Shown: piece after piece, positions 26,150-35,112 of the stretch
Layout of the letters: each line of letters opens with the position of its first letter
Position numbering within the stretch: position 1 is the first letter of the stretch
Origin: Bdellovibrionaceae bacterium UBA6502
GTDB taxonomy: Bacteria > Bdellovibrionota > Bdellovibrionia > Bdellovibrionales > UBA840
DNA: 47,238 nt
NCBI GenBank assembly: GCA_002436415.1
Contig: DJMA01000037.1
Span: forward strand, 1 to 47,238
Direction: 5' to 3'
Position numbers and translations under genes: made by a program
The notes under the pieces: model-generated
The model's database searches: none
What the model saw: the letters and a program-made list of their open reading frames with translations, nothing else
Told to the model about the DNA's origin: nothing

Positions 26150-26287
26150 TTTGAGCCCTTTCGGTATTGCTTTGGTCAAAGTAAATTTAGAAAGTATAAT
26201 TAAGCGAATTCTCCCCAATTTTGTCAAGTTTTCAAAGACTTAGGGAAAAATTGCGTTTTAATACGACTACAATTAACATAGTGCGCT

Positions 26288-27076
26288 ATGAGACAAGCCA
26301 AAATTAATAGCAAGCAATCCCCAATTTTACGCAAAAAAACAAACGACAGCTTAGTACGACTTTCAAAAAGAATGAGTGAATTGAGCATTTGCTCTCGCCG
26401 AGAAGCTGATGAGTACATTAGCCAAGGCATGGTGAAAGTTAATGGTGAAATCATTAGTGAATTAGGCACTAAAATTCACCCTGACGATAAAATAGAACTG
26501 CTTAAAGCCGCTCGAAGCCAGCAAAGCCAAAAACTTAGCATCTTGCTTCATAAGCCAGTTGGTTATGTTTCTCATAAAACAGAGGATGATTACCCTACTG
26601 CCACTTCCTTACTAAAAAATTCAAGCCAAAGTGATTTTTCACCCTTTGGACCAAAATTAAATAGAGACAACACCTACGGTTTAGCGCCTGTGGGAAGACT
26701 AGATATCGATAGCCGTGGATTAATGCTTTTTACTCAAGATGGTCGTTTAGCTAAATACGTAATTGGCGAAGACTCTGATGTTGAGAAAGAGTATGAAGTG
26801 ACTGTAGATTCAAAAATGAACCTTACACAAATTCAAAGGCTAAAGTTTGGCCTAGAGCTTGATGGAAAACTTTTAAAAAGAGCGAAAGTTAGCCCTATCA
26901 ATGATCATAGCTTTCGTATGACTTTAACTGAGGGCCGTAAACGTCAAATTCGTAGAATGTGTGAACTTGTAGGTCTGAACGTAGTTTCTTTAAAAAGAAC
27001 TAGAATCGGTAAGATTCATTTAGGTCATTTAAAAGAAGGCGAATGGCGCTACTTGAAGAAAAATGAACTTCCTTAA
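26288..27076 (+). CDS. rluB: RsuA/RluB-family rRNA pseudouridine synthase
   Basis: A 262-residue protein. An S4 RNA-binding domain (VRLSKRMSELSICSRREADEYISQGMVKVNGE) is followed by the synthase domain. That domain has ILLHKPVGYVSH, the catalytic Asp motif GRLDIDSRGLMLFTQDGRLA, and LTEGRKRQIRRMCELVGLNVVSLKRTRIG. It converts uridine to pseudouridine in rRNA; RluB acts on 23S position 2605 in E. coli, though this one could be RluE/RluF-like. An N-terminal basic extension of about 20 residues precedes S4. It overlaps the next gene by 14 bases, indicating an operon. Confidence 0.85.
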   Translation: MRQAKINSKQSPILRKKTNDSLVRLSKRMSELSICSRREADEYISQGMVKVNGEIISELGTKIHPDDKIELLKAARSQQSQKLSILLHKPVGYVSHKTEDDYPTATSLLKNSSQSDFSPFGPKLNRDNTYGLAPVGRLDIDSRGLMLFTQDGRLAKYVIGEDSDVEKEYEVTVDSKMNLTQIQRLKFGLELDGKLLKRAKVSPINDHSFRMTLTEGRKRQIRRMCELVGLNVVSLKRTRIGKIHLGHLKEGEWRYLKKNELP

Positions 27077-28172
27077 ATTTAGAATTTCCTGTCCTTTTGA
27101 CACCGAAGAATATTGCCTTAAAGAACTGAAAGAAAAGGCTCAACTTTTAAATATTGAATTGTTAGCGATTCAATTAAAAGATGGTGAAATACGTTTTGAA
27201 TCAAACTTAGAATCTGTAGAGAAACTTCAGTTTTATTTAAAGCTACCAAATCGGATTAGCTTGATTGTAGATCAATTTAAAGCCAGAGATCTACCCAAGC
27301 TATTCCAAAAAGTTTCTAAAATTCCTTGGCGTAACTATTTAATCAATAAAGAGTTTCAACTAAAGGTAATCAGTAAAAAATCGCGACTAAATAATGAGAA
27401 AAAAATTATCTCCAGCTTCAATGAAGCCATTGAGAAGTATTATGTTGCACAAAACCCGAAAAAATATAAACAAAACTATAAACACCAAATCATCGTAACA
27501 GTCATTGAAGACCAGTTTGAAATAGCGATGGATCTGTCTGGTGATCACTTACATAAAAGAAGTAAAAGACAACAAGGCTTAGCTCCTCTCAGAGAAAACT
27601 ACTGCGCATTGATGTATTACTTTTCTGTTTCTCATTTAAAAGATGAAATCCAAAATATCTACGACCCAATGTGTGGCAGCGGAAGCATTTTAAAAGAGTC
27701 TTTAGAGTTTTATAAGGCCGCAAATCGTGAATTTGCCGTTCAATACTTACCGGATAGAATCTTTGCACCTAGAAAAAAACATCCTGAATTAAAAAATTCT
27801 AGCTTAGAAAGACTCTTCTTTAGTGATGTGTCTGAGCAAGCCATAGAAAACTCAAAGTTAAACTTTAAAGAACTAGAGAGCATTTGTGAATTTCAAGTAG
27901 CTTCTGCCACAAAAAGCTCTTTATTTTTTGAAACAGCAGATCTACTTTTATCGAACCCACCCTATGATGAAAGAATGAAGTTTTCTAAAAATGAATTACA
28001 AAGCTTTTTGAACAATATTTTAAACTCAAAAATCAAGGCGGCTTGCTTAATGGTGCCAAGGCAGCGAAGAGATTTTTGTCTTCAAATTTTAAAGGGAAAA
28101 TCTAGTAAGATTTTAAATTTTAAAAACTCCGCCATACCGGTCAGCCTGATTTTTTGGACGCAGGGCGATTAA
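27063..28172 (+). CDS. rlmL: RlmL-like rRNA (guanine-N2) methyltransferase with THUMP domain
   Basis: A 369-residue protein. The N-terminus begins like RlmL (FRISCPFDTEEYCLKELKEKA) and contains a THUMP region up to about residue 155. A SAM-dependent methyltransferase follows: IYDPMCGSGSILKESL binds SAM and LLSNPPYDERM is the NPPY catalytic motif. E. coli RlmL methylates G2445 of 23S rRNA; this protein corresponds to the first half of the two-domain enterobacterial enzyme. It is translationally coupled to the pseudouridine synthase, an rRNA-modification pair. A weak hairpin overlaps its stop (28171-28202). Confidence 0.75.
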   Translation: MNFLKFRISCPFDTEEYCLKELKEKAQLLNIELLAIQLKDGEIRFESNLESVEKLQFYLKLPNRISLIVDQFKARDLPKLFQKVSKIPWRNYLINKEFQLKVISKKSRLNNEKKIISSFNEAIEKYYVAQNPKKYKQNYKHQIIVTVIEDQFEIAMDLSGDHLHKRSKRQQGLAPLRENYCALMYYFSVSHLKDEIQNIYDPMCGSGSILKESLEFYKAANREFAVQYLPDRIFAPRKKHPELKNSSLERLFFSDVSEQAIENSKLNFKELESICEFQVASATKSSLFFETADLLLSNPPYDERMKFSKNELQSFLNNILNSKIKAACLMVPRQRRDFCLQILKGKSSKILNFKNSAIPVSLIFWTQGD

Positions 28173-28202
28173 GATTTTTTAGCAGACGAGCTATAAAATC
28201 TT
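28171..28202 (+). terminator. Possible hairpin terminator after the rRNA-modification pair
   Basis: Stem AAGATTTT / AAAATCTT with an inner TAGC / GCTA pairing across one mismatch and a 6-base loop. It starts within the stop codon. Only three T follow, so efficiency is doubtful. Confidence 0.35.
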
Positions 28203-28294
28203 TAAAGCCCTAATGGCATTCAGTTAGTCTTCAGTACAAAAAACAGCTTTTATTGCTTAATATTTCACCTTTTAAAAAATGATTATAAAATTGC

Positions 28295-28326
28295 TGTGGA
28301 CAGTTTCTGTCCACACTTTGTGGACA
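28295..28326 (+). promoter_or_regulatory. Inverted-repeat operator upstream of the TIGR02147 gene
   Basis: Perfect 9-bp arms TGTGGACAG / CTGTCCACA with a TTT spacer (28295-28315), followed by a third half-site TGTGGACA (28319-28326). The start codon lies about 40 bases further on. A likely regulator site, perhaps for the TIGR02147 protein itself. Confidence 0.55.
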
Positions 28327-28367
28327 TTTTTCTTGTTATAAATTCTTAAGCCACTATAAGTGTTTTT

Positions 28368-29165
28368 GTGGAAAACTTTGAAACACTTAAAAAGCATTCT
28401 CAAAAACACTTCAGGCTCTATTTAGAAAGAGAGCTGCAAAGGCGAGTAAAATCTAATTCAGGTTACTCCCTTCGTTCCTTTGCAAGAGACCTTGATACTG
28501 ACCCGTCATTGTTATCAAAACTAATTCGCGGAAAACGAAAAATCTCTAACAAGCAAATTGACCGGCTAGGCAAACTTTTAAATCTTAGCTTACGAAGTAT
28601 TGAAAGCTTTAAGACGGATTCCTATTTAGATTACACTCAAGAGGAACCTTATCAACTTAGCCTTGATCAATTTGATATTATTGCTGATTGGCAGCACTAT
28701 GCGATCTTAGAGATGATGAGCCTTAAAAGCTTTAAACCAGATATTAAATGGATTGCTAAAAAACTAAATTTAAGCACACAAGAAGTAGGTACTTGTCTGC
28801 AAAGACTTCAAAGAGTGGGAATACTAAAAATTCATCCAAACGGAAAATGGGAAGACCTTTCTCATGGCAAAAGTACTCATATATTGGATAAAAATTTTAC
28901 GTCCTACGCCCATAAGAAGGCACAAAAAAATATTCTAGAAAAAGCCATTCACAGCATTGATCATGTAGCCATCGAAGAAAGAGACCAATCCTCTATAATG
29001 ATGTCTTGCTCAAAAGAGAAAATCGATGAAGCAAAACATAGAATCACTCAATTTCGTAGAGAGTTGAGTGCTTTTTTAGAAGATACCGAAGAAAAAGACA
29101 GCGTATATCAAATAAGTATATCTTTATTTCCATTAATTACTACAAACAAAGGGGAAGATGAATGA
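28368..29165 (+). CDS. TIGR02147-family regulator
   Basis: A 265-residue protein starting at GTG. The N-terminal half has an XRE-like helix-turn-helix (YSLRSFARDLDTDPSLLSKLIRGKRKIS). The C-terminal half has the family region: DQFDIIADWQHYAILEMMSLKSFKPDIKWIAKKLNLSTQEVGTCLQRLQRVGIL, then the HKKAQKNILEKAIHSI and REL..FL segments. This family is expanded in Fibrobacter and Bdellovibrio-type bacteria, where members are often paired with a secreted protein. Here the next gene overlaps by four bases and encodes such a protein. The inverted repeat at 28295-28326 is a candidate binding site. DNA binding is inferred from the fold. Confidence 0.85.
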   Translation: MENFETLKKHSQKHFRLYLERELQRRVKSNSGYSLRSFARDLDTDPSLLSKLIRGKRKISNKQIDRLGKLLNLSLRSIESFKTDSYLDYTQEEPYQLSLDQFDIIADWQHYAILEMMSLKSFKPDIKWIAKKLNLSTQEVGTCLQRLQRVGILKIHPNGKWEDLSHGKSTHILDKNFTSYAHKKAQKNILEKAIHSIDHVAIEERDQSSIMMSCSKEKIDEAKHRITQFRRELSAFLEDTEEKDSVYQISISLFPLITTNKGEDE

Positions 29166-30745
29166 AGCTTTTGTATAGTTTATTGCTACTAAGCATATCC
29201 ATACAACTACAAGCCTCACGCGAGGGAAATGGTGGTGACGCAATTGTTTGCCAATTGGCAGACAACAAAGGCCAAAGGGTTGAACTACTTGACTACTACC
29301 AAGCTTTTGATCGTGGCTACATCAAAGAATTGGATTTGGCGCCTGCTAAAGGAGATTTCGACAGTAAAGTACGAGGAGCCTTAAAGCGTTTAGCGAGTTA
29401 TGATTCTGTACGAGCGAGTCGGTATTTAGACTGGTACGAAGATTTTTTCTCAAAAGATAATTTTTCTTGGGAAGAAAAACTGGGGCCTGTGGATGACTCC
29501 GGTAGTAGCAGTTATGAAAAAAATTGCCTTCAAGTTCAGGCTGCGATTCAAGAAAAGCCTCTTTTCCCGCAAGATAAAAGGTATAAAATAGCCAAACCGA
29601 TTTGGGACAAAATGGATGCAGACCATAAGGCGGGGCTAATTTTACACGAGTTAATCTACAGAGACGTTCTTGAAATAAAAGAGCATTTTTTAAGTATCAA
29701 GGACAAGCCAGCTATTTTTCTCCATCCTGACTCACGCAAACTTCGTTATTTTAATGCTATTATAAGTTCTAAGGAATTCTCTAATTACACCGAGAAAGAC
29801 TATCACGAGTTGGTGATACAAACAGATTTACTCTACGTCACAAAAGACTCTTACTCTTTTTCCATTCAAGACATAGATTGGCAAAAGAAAGAGCTTTATC
29901 CAGTAAAAAGAGAGTATTACGAAGACACTGGCATGTTGGCCTCAACTTCTTATGTCGCAAAGACAACTCATCTAGATTTTCAGCGCGGACAAATATATGA
30001 AAGCCTTGAGGGTTACCAAATTTTAACAGGTCACCAACATAGCCTAAAGTTTAACCGAGAAGGTAAAATAAACTCTAGCTTAAACTTTGGTTATCGCCCT
30101 GAATACGAATTGATTTTAAGCCCGGTGATTAGCCTTAAGCCAATGTCTTATGATTGGAATGTATCTCAAATACGAATTGAAAATGGAAAAATAGCAAAAG
30201 AACAAAACTATTATAAAGGCCAAGTTCTTATCAATACGGAAAAACTAAAAGCAAAAGTGAATGTTGATCTTGATAATGGCTATTTTTCTTTTAGCTTTGG
30301 CGAAGACTTTATGTTGCCTAGTTTTGGCAGCCTAGATGCTATTCATAGTTATATGTTCCCCATTTTTGAGTATGACGGAAAGAAGTACAATCTCTTAACA
30401 ACAAAGACAAAATCTAGTGGCTATCCCTACATAGTTAAGCTTCACTTTGACCCAAGTAACTCAGAGCCACTAGCTTGCATGGCCTATCAAAAAGACACAG
30501 GCAGATACAGTTTCCGCTTTGTGCGCTACTGTGGTTATTTAAAAGACATTCTGCGCTTTGAAACCTCTGACTTTGATAATTCTAAGATTTTTAGATCAAA
30601 CAATGCCAAGCGAGACAAACTACGTTGTGAAAGATATTTGAAAGATGCAAGTTTTGACAGTCTGCTCGTGTGCAGTAAAAGACGTAATTGCAATAGAAAA
30701 AGGGAATATTGCGGTTACTCCATTTACCCCAATGGAGGGCTTTAG
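29162..30745 (+). CDS. Secreted protein paired with the TIGR02147 regulator
   Basis: A 527-residue protein with a signal peptide (KLLYSLLLLSISIQLQA, cleavage before SRE). The mature protein starts REGNGGDAIVC, a motif I associate with exported proteins that follow TIGR02147 genes in Bdellovibrio-like genomes. A segment AGLILHELIYRDVLE could carry an HExxY-type His/Glu pair, but no metal site can be claimed. The Cys-rich C-terminus (CERYLKD, LVCSKRRNCNRKREYCGY) suggests disulphides. Function unknown. Four-base overlap with the regulator gene shows coupling. A strong terminator follows. Confidence 0.72.
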   Translation: MKLLYSLLLLSISIQLQASREGNGGDAIVCQLADNKGQRVELLDYYQAFDRGYIKELDLAPAKGDFDSKVRGALKRLASYDSVRASRYLDWYEDFFSKDNFSWEEKLGPVDDSGSSSYEKNCLQVQAAIQEKPLFPQDKRYKIAKPIWDKMDADHKAGLILHELIYRDVLEIKEHFLSIKDKPAIFLHPDSRKLRYFNAIISSKEFSNYTEKDYHELVIQTDLLYVTKDSYSFSIQDIDWQKKELYPVKREYYEDTGMLASTSYVAKTTHLDFQRGQIYESLEGYQILTGHQHSLKFNREGKINSSLNFGYRPEYELILSPVISLKPMSYDWNVSQIRIENGKIAKEQNYYKGQVLINTEKLKAKVNVDLDNGYFSFSFGEDFMLPSFGSLDAIHSYMFPIFEYDGKKYNLLTTKTKSSGYPYIVKLHFDPSNSEPLACMAYQKDTGRYSFRFVRYCGYLKDILRFETSDFDNSKIFRSNNAKRDKLRCERYLKDASFDSLLVCSKRRNCNRKREYCGYSIYPNGGL

Positions 30746-30769
30746 CATTTTAAAGCTTACAAAAAAGCT

Positions 30770-30802
30770 CGGTCCAGGTGGGGCCTGGACCGAAGGGTTT
30801 TT
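30770..30802. terminator. Strong hairpin terminator, probably bidirectional
   Basis: Perfect 9-bp GC-rich stem CGGTCCAGG / CCTGGACCG with a 5-base loop. It is followed by AAGGGTTTTT on the plus strand and by AGCTTTTTT on the minus strand. It closes the TIGR02147/secreted-protein operon and can also stop transcripts from the thioesterase side. The rest of 30803-31035 shows no gene. Confidence 0.85.
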
Positions 30803-31035
30803 ATGGGTATAAGTTCTACTGTCTAAAGGTATGGGTTAACCACCAGACATACAATACTTCGGTCTTAAGACTAAAGACTTTAGGACTAGGCTTTCGTATT
30901 TATTTAAACTAGACCTTTGCTAGACCTTAGCTTTAAAGTGTATTCTTTTGATACACAATGAAACATAATTATCTAACCAATAAAATAAGAGGCTTTAAAC
31001 TCTAATATCTACAAATACTCACGGCTAAGTAAAAA

Positions 31036-31461
31036 TCAGTCTCCAATATAAAACTTCATTAACTGATCCCTAATCGCCTTTGGGATAGAAATTGACTTAT
31101 TTTCTTTATAGTCAAAATGTACCAAATGCGCTCTTCCCTCTGCCACTTTTACACTGTTTTGGAAGGCTCTATGAAAAACTTTAAAAGAGGAATTACCGAT
31201 TTTTTCGATCCCACACTCTACTAAAACTTCCTCTTGATAACTGGTTTGGGCTAAGTAGTCGGTCTCAACCCTTGCCACAATAAGGTTCCATTTTTTAGGG
31301 TCTAAATCGGGAATAAATATCTTAAAAATTTCTCTTCGACTTTCTTCAAACCAGGTACTTATACTTGCATTGTTGATATGCCCTATGGCATCAGTGTCTT
31401 TAAATCGCGGCTGTATTTTCATTTGTATGTAATTCGTTTTGTTTTTAACATCTTCGGACAC
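31036..31461 (-). CDS. 4-hydroxybenzoyl-CoA thioesterase family (hotdog) acyl-CoA thioesterase
   Basis: A 141-residue hotdog-fold protein with the family active-site region RFKDTDAIGHINNASISTWFEESR (Asp in DTDAIGHINN). It also has the later pattern VETDYLAQTSYQEEVLVECGIEKIGNSSFKVFHRAF. It should hydrolyse an acyl-CoA thioester in the cytoplasm; the chain specificity is unknown. It stands alone at the boundary between the conserved region and the Rhs/mobile region, convergent with the strong terminator. Confidence 0.85.
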   Translation of the reverse strand: MSEDVKNKTNYIQMKIQPRFKDTDAIGHINNASISTWFEESRREIFKIFIPDLDPKKWNLIVARVETDYLAQTSYQEEVLVECGIEKIGNSSFKVFHRAFQNSVKVAEGRAHLVHFDYKENKSISIPKAIRDQLMKFYIGD

Positions 31462-31610
31462 AGAAACTCCTTTTAAGACTATCTATTTAACTCACGGTCT
31501 TCATAACTATGCTTAATCCATAGAGTGAAATAGTCAAATATTGCATGAACCAGTAAAGCCTTGGATTGATTTTGATAAATAAAATATCGAGGAGAGAGTT
31601 GATATAATAA

Positions 31611-31759
31611 GTTTGTATCCAATACCTCTTTTAATCATATATTGAGAGACATAAAAATTCATCTCTCCTATTCAACTTATCGGTACTTTGAGCTAGCTAA
31701 GTTAGTACTTATATTCTTTTTTTGAAGTTGGCAATATTGTGGCACGAGTGCCAAAACTC
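31611..31759 (-). pseudogene. Degraded start of an Rhs tip cassette with its upstream leader
   Basis: About 149 bp closely match the block at 36710-36856 (leader of the M23 tip cassette). Shared stretches include TTAATCATATATT, the ATTCATCTCTCCTATTCAAC block and AGCTAGCTAAGTTAGT. On the minus strand the part corresponding to EYMIKGGIEY is frameshifted and carries a stop, so only a relic of the cassette remains. The rest of the 31462-31884 gap shows no intact gene. Confidence 0.7.
31728..31747 (+). promoter_or_regulatory. Sigma-54-promoter-like repeat, copy 1
   Basis: TTGGCA-ATATTG-TGGCACGA. The GG and GC pairs have the -24/-12 spacing of a sigma-54 promoter (consensus TGGCAC-N5-TTGC), with TGGC replacing TTGC. 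It points rightwards, antisense to the neighbouring minus-strand genes. Function unproven. Confidence 0.35.
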
Positions 31760-31884
31760 ACCAGTTGGTATTAAAATACCTTCAGGTAGTCAGAAGCTAG
31801 GCAATGATAATGGATTAAACTACCAAAAACCTTAGAATCCAAAAAACACACAACACGTTCTGGCATTTTCTAGGCATTAAATTT

Positions 31885-32934
31885 TCAATCAATCTTCAGT
31901 TTCTTTTTTATAAAGGTTACGATTTTAAAAAACGGCACCCCTTTTATATATATAATAATAGATCCAACTGCGTAAACTGGAATCACAAAATTAGAATAGC
32001 CACTTTTCTTGTATGCCTCTGAGAGGCTCTCAATTGTTATATTAAGACCGATTAAGGCTACGAATACAAAACTAGCTAAAATGAAGTTTATAAACTTTTC
32101 CTGACGAGCAGTTTTATCTACTAACATACTTTGTTCTTCCTTTAGCTTTTTGTTTTCCTTCTTCATCTCAGTATTATTCTGCGAAAGCTGCCTATTTCGA
32201 TCCTTCTCCCTAGTTGTATCTTTTTTAATTTCTCGTATCTGATTTTCATAAGCCTCACTTTTTTCCTCGATAATCCTTTTTTCACGTTCTTTTATCTTTC
32301 TAAACATTTCAGCAAAACCATCTTCATCCAATTCTTCTAGATCATTCGTAACGCGATAATTATTGATGAATGATCGTAATTCATGGTCATACCTATACAA
32401 AATATACTGATCCTCAGTAATAATTTCTCTTTTTAATAAAGAGTCGAGCCGTTCTGAATATTTCTCCATAAACTTATCATCCGTAAATATTACTGAGTAC
32501 GCATGACTAAGCACTAATTTAGGCCCCAGGCTTTCAAAATCTACCGAATTATTAGCAAATAAAAGAGATGCAATTATACTCTCACTCATTAGAGGAGGAA
32601 CTGAGTTTTGGCTGGACAACTTCTCATTTAAAAAGAAGTTATTAGCCACGCGGTTTAATGTTGGATTTTTAGTTAAAAATATATGGATTTCTTTGGAACT
32701 GGTATATACTTCCTTACCTTTTCTGAATCGATTTATACTTGAAACACACCCAACATCTCGATCAGTGGACGCCCTGAACTCCTCGAACCCTTCTTGAACT
32801 AAAAGTGACTTCAACTGCTCTTCATCCAGTTGAAAATCCCTCTTAAATGGAGGAGAATCCATTTTTTGGATTCCCAACCCTGCCAACCTTGAATCCAATA
32901 AGGTTAGCTCCTTCTCCAAGGTAAATTTCATCAA
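31885..32934 (-). pseudogene. C-terminal part of a frameshifted PIN-like/membrane protein gene
   Basis: 349 codons in the +1 frame relative to the gene ending at 32843. The region FTLEKELTLLDSRLAGLGIQKMDSP continues the upstream protein naturally if one base is removed near 32912-32921 (TACCTTGGAG read as TACCTTGAG). The product has a helical region, a long coiled coil (about 210-275) and two transmembrane helices near the C-terminus (FINFILASFVFVALIGLNITI; FVIPVYAVGSIIIYIKG). It starts with TTG/ATG without a ribosome site, which argues for a broken single gene of about 660 residues. Alternatives are programmed frameshifting or a sequencing error. Confidence 0.6.
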
Positions 32935-33832
32935 TTCCAGAATTTTTGAACAATTTAAGGGTATGGGGTTTAAACTTTTTATAATTATTATTTTTTAAAT
33001 CATGTATCCAACTTGAAAAAATCCCCCGAAGTTCCTCTTCATTAATATCGAGAACATAGATTTTTGCACCAACAACTTTCAAACCATTTAAAAGCTCTTT
33101 TACATACCGTTCCTTAGAACTCCCATTAAACCCTAGAGCTGCAATTATCAGTGGTGTATCCAAAAACACTTTAAAACGTTTAATGTTATCTGACATATTT
33201 ACAGAAGAATTACAAAGGTAATTTGAAAGTAAATAGCCCTTAATAATTCTTTGAATTGTTGATGGAAAGCCTACTCCTTCCTCCCAAGAAGATTTCAAAA
33301 AACATGAAATTATGTAATTCATATTATTTGTTGATTTACCCTGTATTTCAGGTCGATAATTCTGCCCCAAAATATCAATTATATTTTCTTTCAAAAATTT
33401 GTTAAAAGAAACGAAGAAGCCGTCTTCATCAAACTGCCTGCCAAACTTTTTAAACGCGAACTCTATAAATTCATTTGCGATTAAGTTTTGATCGGCAACT
33501 ATTTGATTTTTGTTCTTAGTATATTTTTCTGAATACAAAGAAATCTCGGAATCATTTTTTAAATAATTGCCTTCATGTTTTTCCAGCAATCCTCGCTTAA
33601 CAGCCCTCTTTAATATACTTTTGATTGCAGTAACAGGAAATTCAATTTCTAGTTCTTTTTCAAATGCTTCTTTTATTGATTCAGGCTCTATATCACTTAA
33701 TATCCCATCTCTTAAAACTACGGCAAGTAAAGGTAGAAAACAGTCAATGTAATCAATTTTTTCATTCTTCTTAAAAGTATCTAGTAATGCAACGTTAAGA
33801 TTGATCTCTTTCTCGGTAATCTTTTTTCCCAC
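32843..33832 (-). pseudogene. N-terminal part of the frameshifted PIN-like/membrane protein gene
   Basis: GTG start with GAGAGG about six bases upstream. The 329-residue product shows a region VFLDTPLIIAALGFNG followed by a strand/helix pattern (VGAKIYVLDINEEELRGIF), the look of a PIN-type nuclease first acidic motif. The N-terminal 120 residues are helical and may include a winged helix (AIKSILKRAVKRGLLEKHEGNYL). The frame runs out in YLGEGANLIGFKVGRV, which looks like out-of-frame reading after the shift. Function unknown; such large PIN-like membrane proteins occur in accessory regions. Confidence 0.55.
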
Positions 33833-33928
33833 TCAATGCCTCTCATCAACAGCTCACAAAAAGAATTAATTCTATTAATAACTATATTTTATTTATCGGG
33901 ATCAGAGAGAATCTCTTTAGGTTTTAAG

Positions 33929-34171
33929 TTAGAATTGTATTAAAGGGATACAAGAAATATGAGCTACTTCCCTAATAGCTTTTTCACCAATTGAAAGCGC
34001 TTCTACAAGGATATCATTCTTTTTAATCTTATACTCATCCTCTCCTAGCTTCTTATTAAGCTTCACATGGAGAGCATCTACTTTCTTCATTATAAGATCT
34101 TCATCTTCCTGGCTAAGCCTGAAAGCCAATTGCGGATAGTCTGCTGGTGTCTTTTTCTTTGGTTTAATGTC
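33929..34171 (-). pseudogene. Remnant of a small DNA-binding-like protein gene
   Basis: The frame PKKKTPADYPQLAFRLSQEDEDLIMKK...KIKKNDILVEALSIGEKAIREV extends upstream of the possible TTG start at 34129 until a stop near 34184, with no ATG or ribosome site. The sequence (basic N-terminus, YPQLAFRLSQED, KKNDILVEALSIG) resembles ribbon-helix-helix or accessory proteins of mobile elements. The 5' end is probably lost. It could be translated from TTG as 66 residues. Weak call. Confidence 0.4.
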
Positions 34172-34231
34172 GGTACCATCGGTGTCTCAATATAAATTGT
34201 AAAGCAATTTTTTGTGGCATATTTTATTGCT

Positions 34232-34540
34232 ATGCGTTTTAATGAAGTTATGAGAGTAGCTGTATATTTGAGAGTATCCACAAATTACCAAGAGTCAGGA
34301 GCTGAGGCCCAAAAACGATCTATTTAAGAGTACTTAGAGCGTAAGGAGATCCAGGACTTCGATAGCTACCAAGACAAAGGGATATCAGGAGCTAAAGTAT
34401 CCCGCCCATCTTTTAACGAAATGCTAGATAAAACTGAGTAGTGGCGTTATGGAGCTGGGGTTGTATATAGCTTTAGTCGCTTTACTAGATCGACTACTCA
34501 CCTACTTGAGAGCCTCAAAAGGTTCAATGAACTTGTTGGT
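34232..34540 (+). pseudogene. Broken serine recombinase (resolvase) gene
   Basis: Reading from ATG 34232 gives VAVYLRVSTNYQESGAEAQKRSI, then a stop (34325). It continues SYQDKGISGAKVSRPSFNEMLDKTE, then a stop (34439), then VVYSFSRFTRSTTHLLESLKRFNEL. These are the N-terminal catalytic-domain motifs of serine recombinases, including the YLRVS catalytic Ser region and the SRF/RS Arg motif. Similarity ends abruptly at about 34540, where the sequence joins the 3' end of an exported-protein gene on the other strand. Two in-frame stops and the truncation make it inactive. It marks a past mobile-element insertion. Confidence 0.85.
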
Positions 34541-34725
34541 AACACTACTTTTTTCAACATCCCATTTTCTAATTCATTTAATTTATGACTCACATTTATT
34601 ACTTTGCCTTTTACAATGTGTTCAAAATATTTTTTATAAAACTCTTTATTATTTTCTTTTAAGCATTTTACAGCAAGTAATTGGTTAGAATAAAATATGA
34701 AAACTATAGGAAGAAATAACTTCAT
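34498..34725 (-). pseudogene. Truncated exported small protein
   Basis: 75 codons beginning with a signal peptide (KLFLPIVFIFYSNQLLA) and a mature segment VKCLKENNKEFYKKYFEHIVKGKVINVSHKLNELENGM. The last roughly 15 residues are read from the recombinase remnant, so the gene is cut at about 34540. It lies downstream of a toxin-tip/immunity pair and may be the stub of a second immunity or effector gene. Confidence 0.5.
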
Positions 34726-34776
34726 CCGATTCCTCTACAATTATTATCAGTTCAACAAAAACACACTCTAATCAAT

Positions 34777-35112
34777 TTAATACTTCTCACTTTTTTTGAA
34801 TTTTTTCGAGAAAGACTTCCAATCTTCTTTATACAAAAATATTGATGATAAAAAACCAATGACAACAGGAATTACACCAATTGCACGGTTGATTTCTAAT
34901 CCGACAAAAGTAACTGATTTAATTCCTAAAACCCCAATTAATATCACGAATATAGAAATTAAAATCCAAGCAATCCCAATTTTAACCTGACCTATGCTTG
35001 TCACTGGCTCTTTAATTCTTTTTGAAACCATAAGATATCCTCTTAATCCTAAAAATAATGCGAAAGAAAGTCCTGAAATAATTCCTATAAATTTAATAAT
35101 TGTAAACATCAC
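34777..35112 (-). CDS. Three-helix membrane protein, candidate immunity to the glycine-rich tip
   Basis: A 111-residue protein with three predicted helices (IIKFIGIISGLSFALFLGL; IGIAWILISIFVILIGVLGI; GVIPVVIGFLSSIFLY) and a basic tail. Its start overlaps the stop of the glycine-rich tip frame by four bases (35109-35112). Position directly after an Rhs-type tip, translational coupling and membrane location fit an immunity protein against a membrane-active toxin. No family recognised; role is inference. Confidence 0.6.
   Translation of the reverse strand: MMFTIIKFIGIISGLSFALFLGLRGYLMVSKRIKEPVTSIGQVKIGIAWILISIFVILIGVLGIKSVTFVGLEINRAIGVIPVVIGFLSSIFLYKEDWKSFSKKFKKSEKY

Noticed and set aside
34128..34139. 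AATTGCGGATAG, matching the inner part of the MITE arm
   Set aside because: Only 12 bases match, nothing similar follows, and it reads as coding sequence (DYPQLAFR) of the remnant gene; treated as chance.
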